In this document: piece after piece, positions 1 to 10,675 of the stretch
How positions within the stretch are numbered: position 1 is the first letter of the stretch
How the letters are laid out: every line of letters begins with the position of its first letter
Notes under the pieces: model-generated
Databases searched by the model: none
Told to the model about the DNA's origin: nothing
What the model saw: only the letters and a program-made list of their open reading frames with translations
Made by a program: the position numbers and the translations under genes
From: Zeugodacus cucurbitae
Taxonomy: Eukaryota > Arthropoda > Insecta > Diptera > Tephritidae
Direction of reading: 5' to 3'
Length of the DNA stretch: 64,000 nt
NCBI RefSeq assembly: GCF_028554725.1
Contig: NC_071670.1
Location: 66,067,001-66,131,000, forward strand

Positions 1-540
1 AATTTTTAGATATGAATATCATTTTTTGGCTTTTGTTTAAGGCTTGGCCAATAATTTAGGACTCAAAAAGTTGGTTATGTTCCAGAGAGCAAATATTTGA
101 GTAATCATTGAGGGATAATTTTGAACAATTTCAAAAAGAAAGACGAGAAGAGGCCACAACCAATCGCTCAGCCTCCTAAATGGTTATAAAAAATGAGATA
201 AGAAGAATATAAACTCTGCATCTGGAATGCAGTCACAGATGGAAGAACTTGACTCCCTGCGCAGTTTCGATAACTTTATACGGCAAAAGCGAATTTTTTT
301 TCTCAAAAGTTTTGATTTTTTAGCAGTGGCACTTAAGCGGGGTTTGCAAGGATCGCTACAATTGAAAATGGAACCGGAAGGTTGATTAGTAATATGTACT
401 ACAGAGAATGTTCGCCACAACTCCGTAATATTAAACCATCTCGCCGAGGACTAACTCATGCTATCATCGGACAATTTTGTTTAGTCATACGGACTTTTTC
501 ATTCCTTTAAATTATTTGATTATATGTATATATATATTTG
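1..540. other. AT-rich flank without a gene
   Basis: I see no convincing coding exon or RNA here. The only open frame, on the minus strand around 184-420, has no recognisable motif and no splice context. Confidence 0.5.
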
Positions 541-1062
541 GCGTGGAAACCGCTTTTAAGCGGTTATAGCCGAATCCCCCAGAGCGCGCCACTCTTTTCT
601 CCTTTTTTCTTTTTGGCGCCAACTGGAAACACCAAGTGAAGAGAGGTCTCTCTCCACCTGGTCCTTCCATCGGAGTGGAGGTCTCCCTCTTCCTCGGCTT
701 CCACCAGCGGGTACTGCATCGAATACTTTCAGAGCTGGAGCACTTTCATCCATTCGAACAACATGACCTAGCCAGCGTAGCCACTGTCTTTTTATTCGCT
801 GGACTATGTCTATGTCGTCGAATAACACATACAGCTCATCGTTCCATCGTCTGCGGTATTCGCCGTTGCCAATTCTTAATTATTCGGGTGTTGACACCGT
901 CCACGCTTCTGCATCGTAAAGTAGGACGGGAATGATGAGAGACTTGTAGAGTTTGGTTTTTGTTCGTCGAAAGAGGACTTTACTTTTCAATTGCCTACTT
1001 AGTCCATAGTAGCACCTGTTGGCAAGAGTAATTATTTCATTACGGTCGATTCCTTAGTGTAT
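541..1062 (-). mobile_element. Non-LTR retrotransposon fragment (C-terminal end of reverse transcriptase ORF)
   Basis: Read on the minus strand, this stretch gives the end of an endonuclease/reverse transcriptase polyprotein. First comes a segment with KVLFRRTKTKLYKSLIIPV and LYDAEAWT (about 1010-900). After a frame disruption near 870-890 comes the well-known tail containing QRIKRQWLRWLGHVVRMD and GRGRPPLRWKDQVERD (828-556). This tail is typical of insect LINE polyproteins. The 5' part, including the catalytic YxDD box, is missing and the frame is broken, so this is a dead 5'-truncated copy. Its 3' end is probably near 541, next to a short (TA)n run. Confidence 0.8.
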
Positions 1063-2280
1063 GGCTTTTATATCAAATGGTAAATCCTATTCGGTTCATT
1101 TGAAATTTTATGACCAACAAAGAGGAATAAACGTAAAATAATGTAAAATCAAGAATTTACTTTTTATTCCGTTTTCCATGATGCAATTTGGACGAATTCT
1201 TAGCTCAGGCAGTACCGAAGACAGTCAGTAAAAAAATGAATGAAGATTTTAATGCATTTTACACAAGTTTCTAAATAAAGAACGGCTGCTGCAGACCAAC
1301 ATTTTAAGCTTCATTGCGCTGCAGCCAATTCGTTTGCATTCAACCATTTACATATCGTATATGTATATAACACACCCAACACCCAACTTGCATGTGAATC
1401 TTTTAGTCCGTTGGTTTTTTTGCATTTTAATCAGCTTTAAATGCACTTTGCGGCCCGCAGCGTTATTAGTGATTGCATAATGTTTGTGTTTGTTTACATC
1501 AGCATACGTAATGTCTAACAGTAAATTACAGAGCACTATGCACATGGCGTAACTGAGCACATCAAACTATTATTTAATTGCAGCGTTAATAACCTTTTTA
1601 TTTTAATTTTATTGCGATTTAAGCGCTCCTACTGCACAGCACTACCTGTACACAATCCGATACAACTGCAACAACAACAATCGGCGGCAAAGTGAGAAGA
1701 TTTATGCAGCAATTAATTCCTACCGATGTAAGATAAATAGCATTAAAACTTGTTAAACTCTAAACAAACAGATCCCCACCGAAATTAATTCCAACAATTG
1801 ATTGAAAGCAACACGAAACGGTTTTTTGCAACAGCGCTGTTGTGAAATACTGTAATACAACAAAACACAGACGCGCATACGGAAGTAGACGGGGCGTAGG
1901 TGAGAAAACCCAGGCTTTACTGTTGATTGTTTAGGCTGTGACTTATTAAGGGTATATACAGTTAGTTATACAGACATATTTGTTTAACGGGAAGGCACAT
2001 CTAGTTCTTGTAAAGATGATCTTGATCTTCAGAAAATTGTTGTTGGACTCTTCCATAATTTAAACAGAAGAATAATAAAAACTTTCGTCCCATTTTTTTC
2101 TTCGGAATGTGTTTGATAAAAAATTATATCAGTTTGATGAGGCCATGAAGCGAAGGTTTTATGATTATTCTTGGCTAAGCCATCGGATTAGATGTGGTAT
2201 GTTCCCGACGACCATTTTTGAAGAATTTGTCAGCATCTGTCAGTGATCTGATCTTTTTTCGTCTTGATTGGCTCGTTGTA
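1063..2280. other. Intergenic, no gene seen
   Basis: AT-rich sequence with CAA-rich patches (about 1665-1682). No ORF with recognisable motifs and no splice-supported exon. Confidence 0.45.
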
Positions 2281-2396
2281 AGTGATTTCAAGTACTTAGT
2301 CATCACGATAAATGTGCATGTGATAGAGGTAAGATATTAAGTGATTTCAAGTACTTAGTCATCACGATAAATGTGCATGTGATAGAGGTAAGATAT
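2281..2396. repeat. 59-bp tandem duplication (two copies)
   Basis: The unit beginning AGTGATTTCAAGTACTTAGT occurs at 2281-2339 and again at 2340-2396. The two copies match base for base over 57 positions, so the duplication is recent or has been homogenised. Confidence 0.95.
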
Positions 2397-2399
2397 CGT

Positions 2400-2720
2400 C
2401 AGTACTGGAGAATGGAGTCATATGTAGAAGTTCACGTAAGTGAGGAACTTTCTGACTGCCATTCACTTGGGAGTGGCCAGGAACGATTCTTTTGCAAGTG
2501 GCTCATGCAGCTCACGACTTCCGGTCTTAGACCAAGTATCCTCTGGGTAGCCAACAGACATTCGTTTGGAGGCGAGCTAAAGTGAGAAGGCGAAACCCGC
2601 TTATGCGGTTGTGCGTAGGGTTTGGGACCCACCACATAAAAACGAATAACAAATGAATAAGAATCAACAGCCTCGGATGAGACACTCTCCTTTTGATGAC
2701 GACCACAGTACTTATTAGAA
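2400..2720. repeat. Probable transposon-derived segment (LINE 5' region?)
   Basis: This segment is more GC-rich than its surroundings and open on both strands (about 2373-2585 plus, 2432-2779 minus). It contains GGTTGTGCGTAGGGTTTGGG, ACCCACCACATAAAA and CAGCCTCGGATGAGACA, which I associate with the 5' leader of tephritid RTE-like LINEs. I cannot see a coding domain, so the assignment is inference from memory of repeat sequence. Confidence 0.35.
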
Positions 2721-3209
2721 AGTTCATTTGTGTGTTCATGAGAGATAGTCAATTTACAGGGTTGATTTTGGCTAAACATTCTATCCTGAAGGTTACCGAT
2801 AAACTACTTTGACTTTCTAAGTACTTGAAGTAAAGCCCATTAATTTGATTATTGACTTTGAGGTAATATCTTCTCTTGCGCATTGAGACTATACAAGTAG
2901 TATCGACGTTTCTTCACCCTGCAGACGACAAAATATAAACAAAAGACACAATCTATAGCTAAGCGGTCGGATCGGCAGACTTCGAACGAACTTCCAATAT
3001 TACTATGGAAATTTGTATTTTTCGACATTTTAATATTTCAACTTAAAAAAATTAGCAATGGGAGATCTCTTCTAGCTATCTAAACAAAAAAATATTATTA
3101 CACTAGAGTAATGTCGCTATGGTTTGAATTACGAAAAAGTTTCAAAAAATAAAGAAATAAAAATTTTTTTTTACATAATGGCGACTGTCTGAAATACCAA
3201 AATAAAAAA
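2721..3209. other. Intergenic, no gene seen
   Basis: AT-rich; no supported feature. Confidence 0.4.
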
Positions 3210-3853
3210 AACAAGTAAGGAAAGGTTAAGTTCGGGTGCAACCGAACTTTTTATACTCTCGCAATTTATTGAAGAAACTTACAAACATACAAAATTTACC
3301 CATAAATTCGGCATAAAGTTCAATAGATATGAGGGCCGCTTTTCATAATTTTTACAACTGAGACTTACTAATAGAAGAAAACTATTTCCTCTGAATTACA
3401 TTAAATTTCTGAGGGATTTACCCATATTTTGGGTTAAAATTTATCCTTAGGCGCTGAGTTCAACATGTTCGATATCTGGGGCCTTGAAAAGTTAAGGTCC
3501 GTTTTCGACAATTTTTTCACAAGTGAAGCCAGAGATGATATGCACTATTTGTGTAAAGTTTTATTCCGCTATCTTCATTGATTTCTTATGTTTACATTAT
3601 AAAGTGAAGGAATAAGATAGAAGGAATAATTGTGCCAAGTTTCGTCAAGATATCTTAATATTTACTCAAGTTACAGCTTGCACAGACGGACGGACGGACA
3701 GACAGACATCCGGTTTTGAACTCCACTCTTCACCCTGATCACTTTGGTATATATGACTCTATATCTAACTCTTTAAGTTTTAGGTGTTACAAACAACCGT
3801 TATGTGAACAAAACTATAATACTCTCTTTAGCAACTTTTGTTGCGAGAGTATA
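3210..3853 (+). repeat. Dispersed dipteran repeat, family 1, copy A (internally deleted)
   Basis: It starts AACAAGTAAGGAAAGG and carries a GTTCGG/CCGAAC hairpin followed by TATACTCTCGCAA. It ends with TTGCGAGAGTATA, the inverted form of that block. Near the 3' end are GACGGACGGACGGACAGACA and TATGTGAACAAAACTATAAT. The same termini occur at 25181-25946 and 49004-50080. At about 640 bp this copy is shorter than the 1077-bp copy, so it has lost internal sequence. No coding capacity is seen. Confidence 0.85.
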
Positions 3854-5269
3854 AAAAAATTTATACAACTTTTTTGATCTTTTCGAATTAAAAAAAACTG
3901 CAAATTTGAGGATGAGGCTAGTTTCAGACAGATATGTCTGTGAAGAAGCAGAAGCAGGACCTGAGAAATCGTGAATACCGTTTTGAAAAGGACAATTTCA
4001 AAAAAAAAAAATTGATGTTTCGCGGTAAGCCGAGCCAATTTAGATGCCGCATCTGTATCTCCGAAAATAAATTGATTTTTGAAATATTCCCTGTAGACAA
4101 AAAAACGATTTTTTTTTAATTTCTACACCGGACTGAAGTGAAACCAGGGCTTAATACACATAACCTACAGCAAAGATTTTGACTAAAGGATTTTGCCGCT
4201 TAGAGATCCAAACAGGTCCAAACCAGCTAATGAGCGAATTTACTCATACAACAACCCTCTCCGTATGGTCTGACCAAATGGTTTCCTGTGCCTTCCATAA
4301 GTATACCTCAATTACAATTAAGCTCACGCTTTCTGCTTTAGGGTGTAGCTAATCGTTGAAACTACAACAACTAAAGGATTTTTTGATGTGACTGTAGTGC
4401 AGAGGTCCGGTATACACTTCTGAATTTTTTACATACACTTCCTTTGTTTTCGGAAACTTTATTTTTTATCGAAGAGCGACTGTCCTCTCCAATCAATCCT
4501 TATTGACAAATAGAGTTCAGGTTAATTATAGTTGTAGTTGTTGTACCGAATGTCATGAGAACGATTTCCATCAGGGTCTTTTAATCTCCCTTCAAATTAA
4601 CATATGTTCACATATGTATGCATTTGCTTGAGTATTTGATCTTGCGTTTGCATATGTGAGGTATGTATGTATGTATGTATGTACGTGTAAATTGGTATTC
4701 ACGTGTAAGCAATAGCATGCAGTCGAATTTATTTTCGTGCCTTGCAATTTGTAAACAAAAAACGAACAGAAAGACGCGCAGCCGAAGTAAACGATCTGTT
4801 TAGGTCATGGACCACAATAGCGGCAGTCTGCTTGGGGGATCAAAAAGGAGACTATTTTTAGCATATCCTGTTGTGCAGTTACTCTCCAATGGCATGAAAG
4901 ACGCATTTGACAAACAGTGCGTGCACGAGTGGAACGAATATTTTTACAATTCGGCATTCGGTCCATAAATAACTGAATATTTATATTGTCGCAATAAACA
5001 AAGTAATTAAAAAAAAAGAAAAAATTATAAAAAATACAACAAAAACCATTAATTTAGAAAATATATAAAAAAGGGTTAAAAACAAAAAATAAAAAATAAA
5101 ATTTTTAAAAAATATTTAAAAAAATTATTAAAAAATTATTAAAAAATATTTTAAAAAATTATTAAAAAATATTTTAAAAAAATTATTAAAAAAATTATTT
5201 AAAAAAATATTAAACTAATTTTTAATATAATAAACTAATAAATTGCGAATACACTTTTAATCGTCTGCC
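3854..5269. other. Intergenic with microsatellite and AT-only tract
   Basis: No gene seen. A (GTAT)n microsatellite lies at about 4660-4683. From about 4996 to 5245 the sequence is almost pure A/T with imperfect repeats of an AAAAATTATTAAAAAATATT type, directly before the gene at 5270. Confidence 0.6.
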
Positions 5270-5931
5270 ATGTCATTTGGTATGCGCGGTGTTGGCCAAA
5301 ATTTCGGCTTCAAACTTTGTTGTTGTCGCGTGTGTACTTGCGTAAATTTTGGTTTCGTGAATTCACGTGTGGGTTTACTCAAAATACTACAGCTAACGTT
5401 GGCTTTCTTATGTGAGGGCCTGCTGGTGCGTTATGGCGTGCCGGAAGCAGACACAATTGGACAGGCGTTGACCAGCATGCTCACAACGACCGCTTACTGC
5501 TTCACCACCACAGCCATACTGATTATTTGCTATTGCTTCTCGGAGAAGTCCACCAGTCTTATAAGACAATCACTATTTGTAGGATTGCTTTCTGTTTCCA
5601 GCTTTCCTTCGAATATTTTTTTAATTTCAAGTATTCTTTTTTTCTGCTCAGGAGACACTCTTCAATGCAGTCGCTTGCAGCTTTTACTTCAGCTCCTCCA
5701 GCTATATGGGTTTCGCCTGTGTGGTGTGGTTGCATCCGCAATTTCTGGTGCGTCCCGGTTTTTGGGCCTATCCCGCAATGACGGCGGCGTATGTAAGTAT
5801 AAGTAAACTGTTATAGTAGCATAAAAAATTAATTTTAAAAATTATTTTTACAGTATCTTGGCTATGCTGCGGGCATTTTGCATGCCATCGATGCCTATTT
5901 GGCTTTCAGATATTACAGAGGGAGTCGTTGA
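5270..5931 (+). CDS. MARVEL-type four-span membrane protein (singles bar-like)
   Basis: Three coding exons, 5270-5578, 5652-5792 and 5854-5931, all joined in phase 0, give 175 residues. The introns are short (73 and 61 bp) with GTAGGA...CTCAG and GTAAGT...TACAG ends. The N-terminus is Cys-rich (CCCRVCTC, residues about 17-24) and is followed by RVGLLKILQLTLAFLCEGLL, the usual start of the first MARVEL helix. Further helices lie near residues 65-90, 104-130 and 150-170. The end HAIDAYLAFRYYRG matches the last-helix signature of MARVEL proteins. Such proteins act in membrane apposition and vesicle traffic; Drosophila singles bar, for example, acts in myoblast fusion. Family assignment is firm, orthology to singles bar only possible. 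An uninterrupted reading of exon 1 into intron 1 exists but loses the last helices. Confidence 0.8.
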
Positions 5932-6530
5932 CTTGTTGAGTTAAGTTCAGCAAACTAGTTGTTACGATTTTATTTAAAATGTATGTATTTCACATAAAAA
6001 TTAATTAATTTAATTATTGTATGCGGCACACTGTAGGCACTTATGTGAGTATATATTTATAATATTAATATTTGGTGGCGGTTTTTTATACACAAAATAA
6101 TGTAAATGAAATATTTAGAAAATATTATTAATGAAATGTATAAAGTTAAATATGAAAATATGATTATAATAAAATAAATATTTTTTAATAAAAAAAATAA
6201 AATTATCAATTTAATTAAACAAAATAATGCTTGATGAGGAAAAATATATAAATAAAAATTAAAAAATATAAATTAAAAAAATTAATAAAAATAAAAAAAT
6301 AAATATAAATAAAATATAAATTTAAATAAAAAAAATCAATTTAAATAAAGATAATACATATATATCAAAATAAATATATATAGATTTAAAAAATAAATAA
6401 ATAAAAAAATATTTAAAACATCACTGGTTCGCCACTAGCACTCAATTGGTTACAATTATTACAGCTGCGCTCAAACTGTCGCAGTTTTGTCACTTTCAGG
6501 AGATTCTGTTTAGCAAAATGTCACATAATT
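5932..6530. other. AT-rich spacer between convergent genes
   Basis: This spacer holds the 3' flanks of the MARVEL gene (+) and the anoctamin gene (-). AATAAA signals occur around 6171-6177. Otherwise it is A/T low complexity. Confidence 0.5.
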
Positions 6531-9500
6531 TTAGTCAATTTTGTTGAGCGCCTTGAATTTTCTGCAAATATTTATGTATTATTTAACCTTCTTTCTCAAT
6601 TCTTAGCTCAACTTACTTCAGTTTTTTGTAAGCTTCGTCAGATTCGTAGTCAGCCTTCAGCAAAGCAATGCGCACCCAACGTGGACGCTCATGAATCACT
6701 TTGTGTATAACGAATTTTAAACCCAACAACAGATGTTCGAAGAGTATAAAAGTGATGTCAGGCATTTGTGGAAACAGTTTGGAGAAGAAACCTCTGCAAA
6801 CATTAAAGTTTTTATGTTTTATTGGCATAAACCGGAAAAATATTTATTATTGTACTCAATAACACACTCACTTCACATTTGGCTGCAAATAAAGCAAACC
6901 GCAATTGCTTAGAATCGCCATCACCGAAAGTAGTTCAAAAGCCGACTGCCATGCGCCCGTATTCTTTGCGCGCCTGCCGAACGGACGTTTGAATATGTTA
7001 CAGAGCTAAAATGAAAGCATTTTGAGTTCGATTATTATAAATTTAAATAAAAATATCAATTTCCAGCGCCCAACACACCTTAAACAAATCGATATGCATG
7101 GCAAAAATGTTGTTGATTAAAGCACCGAGAGCAGCAAATGGCGCTACGGCGGCAAACAACACCACATAACCGAATTGTATGCACATTTGCAGGTAATCCT
7201 CATAGGTCGACTGATATTGATCGAGTCCAGCCTCATAGAAACATTGTTCGTAGCGTGCCAAATCGCTGACGTTATTCTTCACTTCCTCGTCGATTTCTTT
7301 ATGCATATACTTAACGAATTTCTGGCGCACCACGGCCATGAGCGGAATGCCAATCTCTTGTGCAATGCAAACAATCTGTTTATGAAAATAAAATATTAAT
7401 TATATAAGTAGCTTTTATGCGTTCAAAATCTTATAGATTGAGCAACATACCTGAAAGATGAGCAACTGCATCATCAATTGATATTTCAACTGCTTCAGAT
7501 CCTGCAGCACAAATGCAATGTAGAACAGCGAAAAAAAATTGTTGACAATTTCGAAAAGCATTAGCTTATTCACACGATGACGATCGTATTGAGAGCGTGT
7601 GCGATGATTTTCCTGATCAGTCAAGAAGGTGGCTAACTTCTCGTAAGCCCATGAGAAAATAGCTATGAGTATTGATTGTACGATAACGGGTATGTAGAGT
7701 AACCAAGAGTCGGGACCTGAAGAAAAAAAATATGTTAGAAAGAAAAATTAAAAAAAATATTAAAAAAAAAATTAATTACAACAATTTAAAAAAATAAATT
7801 TAAAAAATATTTTAAAAATAAATTTAAAAAAAATTAATTACAACAATTTAAAAAAATAAATTTAAAAAATATTTTAAAAATAAATAAAAAATTTTAGAAT
7901 AAGATAAAATAATATATTAAAAATTAAAAAATATTTAAAACAAAATCTAAAAAAAATATTTTATTAAAAAATGTCTTCGAACTCACCAAAATCTGCCAGC
8001 ACCTCAGCTTCTATTTGAAACTGATAGAGCGCAAAATAAGAAGCCGCTGCCACGCACATTAGCACTACAGGGTACGAAACACAATACATTTGCAGATAAG
8101 TGTAGCGCATGGGATATTGCAGCATCATTTTGCCCGTTATGGGATCCGGTTTAAGTACACCATGGTAAGCCGAACGTGGTTTGTCCAGACTACTCATCTC
8201 GATATTACCCCAACGGTACGAATAGCCAGAGCACTTGCGCTTCCAGAGTTCCAGGAAAATCTAAATATTTTGAAAAACATATAAATATTATTTCTTTAAG
8301 AAGAAAATATGAATTTAAATCTTTTGTTAAAAATTGCAACTACCGTTGTCCAAAGCACATAGAAACTGCAAACCAATGACAAATTCACATTCCACACACA
8401 TTGCAGCATACCGAAAATGGCGGGAAATATCAGCGCCTTCGTGTAGAACTCAGTGAAGCCGAAATAGAGCGCGATGCTTGCGCCGAAGTAGTTGCATATA
8501 TCTTCAATGGGCAATTGGCGACGCCGCCAGTCAAATGCAAATCGATCTAAATACTCCTACAAAGACACAATAGGTAGTAATGCGTGAATAAATCAAAGAG
8601 AAATTAATTTTCAGTGCTTACAATATTGTGCAGTGGGAAGAAATCTTCAACTATGCCATTTTTTATATAGGATAGTATAGCTGGTTTAACGATATCTTTA
8701 ATCAGCACCGGGCCCTCGAATTCACGCACAATATCCGCAGGTGTCATGCCAGGCAGCAAATAATCGGATATGCAATCACAATTGAATTTTTGCATGCTGC
8801 CGGTTATGGTGAGCTTACTCAGTTCGGCCTCATCGGCGAAACGTAGCAGTGTATCCGTAGTTGCAGACAGATAGAGGTATTTTTCTGTTTTGCTGTAAGA
8901 GAAGATAGGAAAAGTTTTGATTAGACTAGAATCTGAAAAAGAAAATAAAATTGTGTTGACGATCTTTATAGGTCTTTTGGAATTACTATATCGTTGTTTT
9001 TCTTATAAATATTTCATTACTTACAATTACATTACCGTTAATATAGTAATTTAAGCAGATTGATTTAATTTATGCACTATTATTAGAGGTTAGGAAGTAG
9101 CTTATACAAACACACAAACCTTTACTATGCACATACCTTATAACCTCAAGCGTTGTAAGCACTTTAAATTCTTGTATTATCTTTTCCACATCTTGGCAGT
9201 GGCGCAATTTGGCCTTGTCCGAGAAAATTATTACGGCATAGGTCTGAAAAAGTTCATATTAATTGCAGTAAGAGCAACTTAAATTGGTTAGGGACATTTA
9301 CCTTCTCAAAATCGGGTATATCAATGGATTGCTTTTGTCTGATGCTCCGTTGACGCCGGAACAACTGATTTTCGATAATCGAGGTAATACGTGGACCTTG
9401 TAAAATAATAATATATTGAAAATGAATATTTCATAACCACTTAGAGAAGTAGAAGAAAATTTTAAAATTCAAAATACACACTTTTGGCACCATCTGACAT
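6531..9500 (-). CDS. Anoctamin-10-like membrane protein (TMEM16 family)
   Basis: Eleven coding exons can be joined in frame: 9480-9500, 9302-9397, 9137-9243, 8622-8892, 8344-8556, 7987-8260, 7451-7716, 7079-7375, 6872-7005, 6617-6793 and 6531-6561. They give about 628 residues, close to the usual 600-700 of ANO10 proteins. Diagnostic parts are FLELWKRKCSGYSYRWG (8260 onward), the loop GVLKPDPITGKMMLQYP, and GYVVLFAAVAPFAALGALIN near 7150 in the late helices. The family comprises calcium-dependent phospholipid scramblases and chloride channels; ANO10 members act at internal membranes. The first exon (MSDGAKS) uses a weak GTGTAT donor and is the least certain. The last exon is also optional, because without the final splice the protein stops a few residues earlier after EAYKKLK. 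The introns are short apart from the AT-rich intron 7717-7986 and the one at 8893-9136. Confidence 0.85.
7771..7894. repeat. 62-bp tandem duplication in an anoctamin intron
   Basis: The unit starting ATTAATTACAACAATTT begins at 7771 and again at 7833. It lies in A/T-only intronic sequence. Confidence 0.8.
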
Positions 9501-9661
9501 TTTTCACTCTTTATTGTATTAATAAATATATGTATCTAATAATTTTGGCCACCTCTTCACCACCAACAATTATCACCTACAACAACTTTTTGGCAATGTA
9601 TGAATATGCAGTAGAAATACTTCAAAAACACATAAATACAGTATAAGTTTGCATATTGAAC

Positions 9662-9925
9662 CTACTTGATATGGTGTAAGAGAAATAAACAAATAAACAA
9701 TAAACATGCCGTAAGAATTGTCAAAATCACTAAACACCAACAACAACAATTCGATATGACGTTGTCATCTTTGCCATCTTTGTCGGCGTTTTTGTTTTTG
9801 CTATGAAGGGGCGCCTTTTCGCCCTTTGCGGGCTTGCTAGCCGCACCGCCTGGCATGCGATCCCACTCCCACAGAACTTCAGCTTCCGGATCAGGATTGT
9901 AATTATTACTTTCTGTAATAATCAT
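9662..9925 (-). CDS. Small single-span membrane protein (unrecognised)
   Basis: A single-exon ORF of 87 residues. The N-terminal half is soluble and charged (EAEVLWEWDRMPGG, then a Lys-rich KNKNADKDGKDDN). A CCCWC cluster follows at about residues 61-65, then a strongly hydrophobic helix of about 20 residues, then a short HHIK end. The Cys cluster at the membrane border would suit palmitoylation. I do not recognise the protein. It lies 161 bp upstream of the proposed anoctamin start on the same strand. The first AATAAA downstream (9510-9515 as TTTATT on the + strand) lies only ten bases before that start codon. It could be a separate gene, the first cistron of a shared transcript, or an upstream exon. 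The base composition and domain-like layout favour a real gene, but I am not sure. Confidence 0.5.
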   Translation of the reverse strand: MIITESNNYNPDPEAEVLWEWDRMPGGAASKPAKGEKAPLHSKNKNADKDGKDDNVISNCCCWCLVILTILTACLLFICLFLLHHIK

Positions 9926-10675
9926 TTAAAAAAGTGATTGTCATTTTTTCCGTAATTAGAATATAAAAATTAACAGATATAATACTGGGAGAATTTGGTG
10001 CGCTGTGAGGGAAAAACATCGGTTATCTGGAAAAATATGGCCCAATTGGTTTTTGTCCAACGTGGCAGCACCACTATTATTCTAATGAAATGTCAGTTGA
10101 ACGTGATTTCCAAACTTTACACCGTTTGTATTTTTCTTTTTCTTTCGCTATTATTGTTATTTGGGAATCCTCTTCTGCTAATCGCTGTGATGCAATAGAA
10201 AGTGTTGTTGGTTTTTATTTAATAAATTCCGCAGGTGAAAGTGAAAATCGTAGCTGTGAAAAAGTAAAACAAATATTTTTCTATCAAAAGTGCTGAGAAA
10301 AGTGTGAAATTGTTTTCAAAACTAAACTGTAAAGTGCGGAAAATCGAATAGTGATTGACATGGAGCAATCGTATAGAGTGAAAGAACCATAAAGTAAATG
10401 AGTATTTTATACAGGTAATATAAACGCATATTAGCGGACTTTGAGATTAACATTTTGCATATATTGGCTATAATATGTGCAATTATTAGTTTGCCGGTTG
10501 CATGACTTTTGTGCTCAACGTACATTACAGCGACGTCGCACTACCTCGCCGCAACCACTGACGGAACTGCGACACCTAACCTCGAAAGAGCGATCGGGTA
10601 ACCAAAGCAATGGTTGAGAGCGTATGAACAATTATTAAATTTCTAACATAAAGCAATACAAGGCGCTCAAACATA
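9926..10675. promoter_or_regulatory. Divergent promoter region between the small membrane ORF and Miga
   Basis: About 750 bp separate two divergently oriented genes. The part at 9985-10080 (GGTGCGCTGTGAGGG, CAACGTGGCAGCACCAC) is the least AT-rich and is the best place for a shared promoter. A 5' UTR or leader intron of Miga is likely in the rest. No TATA box is evident. Confidence 0.4.

Noticed and set aside
636..935. 99-residue + strand ORF
   Set aside because: Antisense of the LINE fragment.
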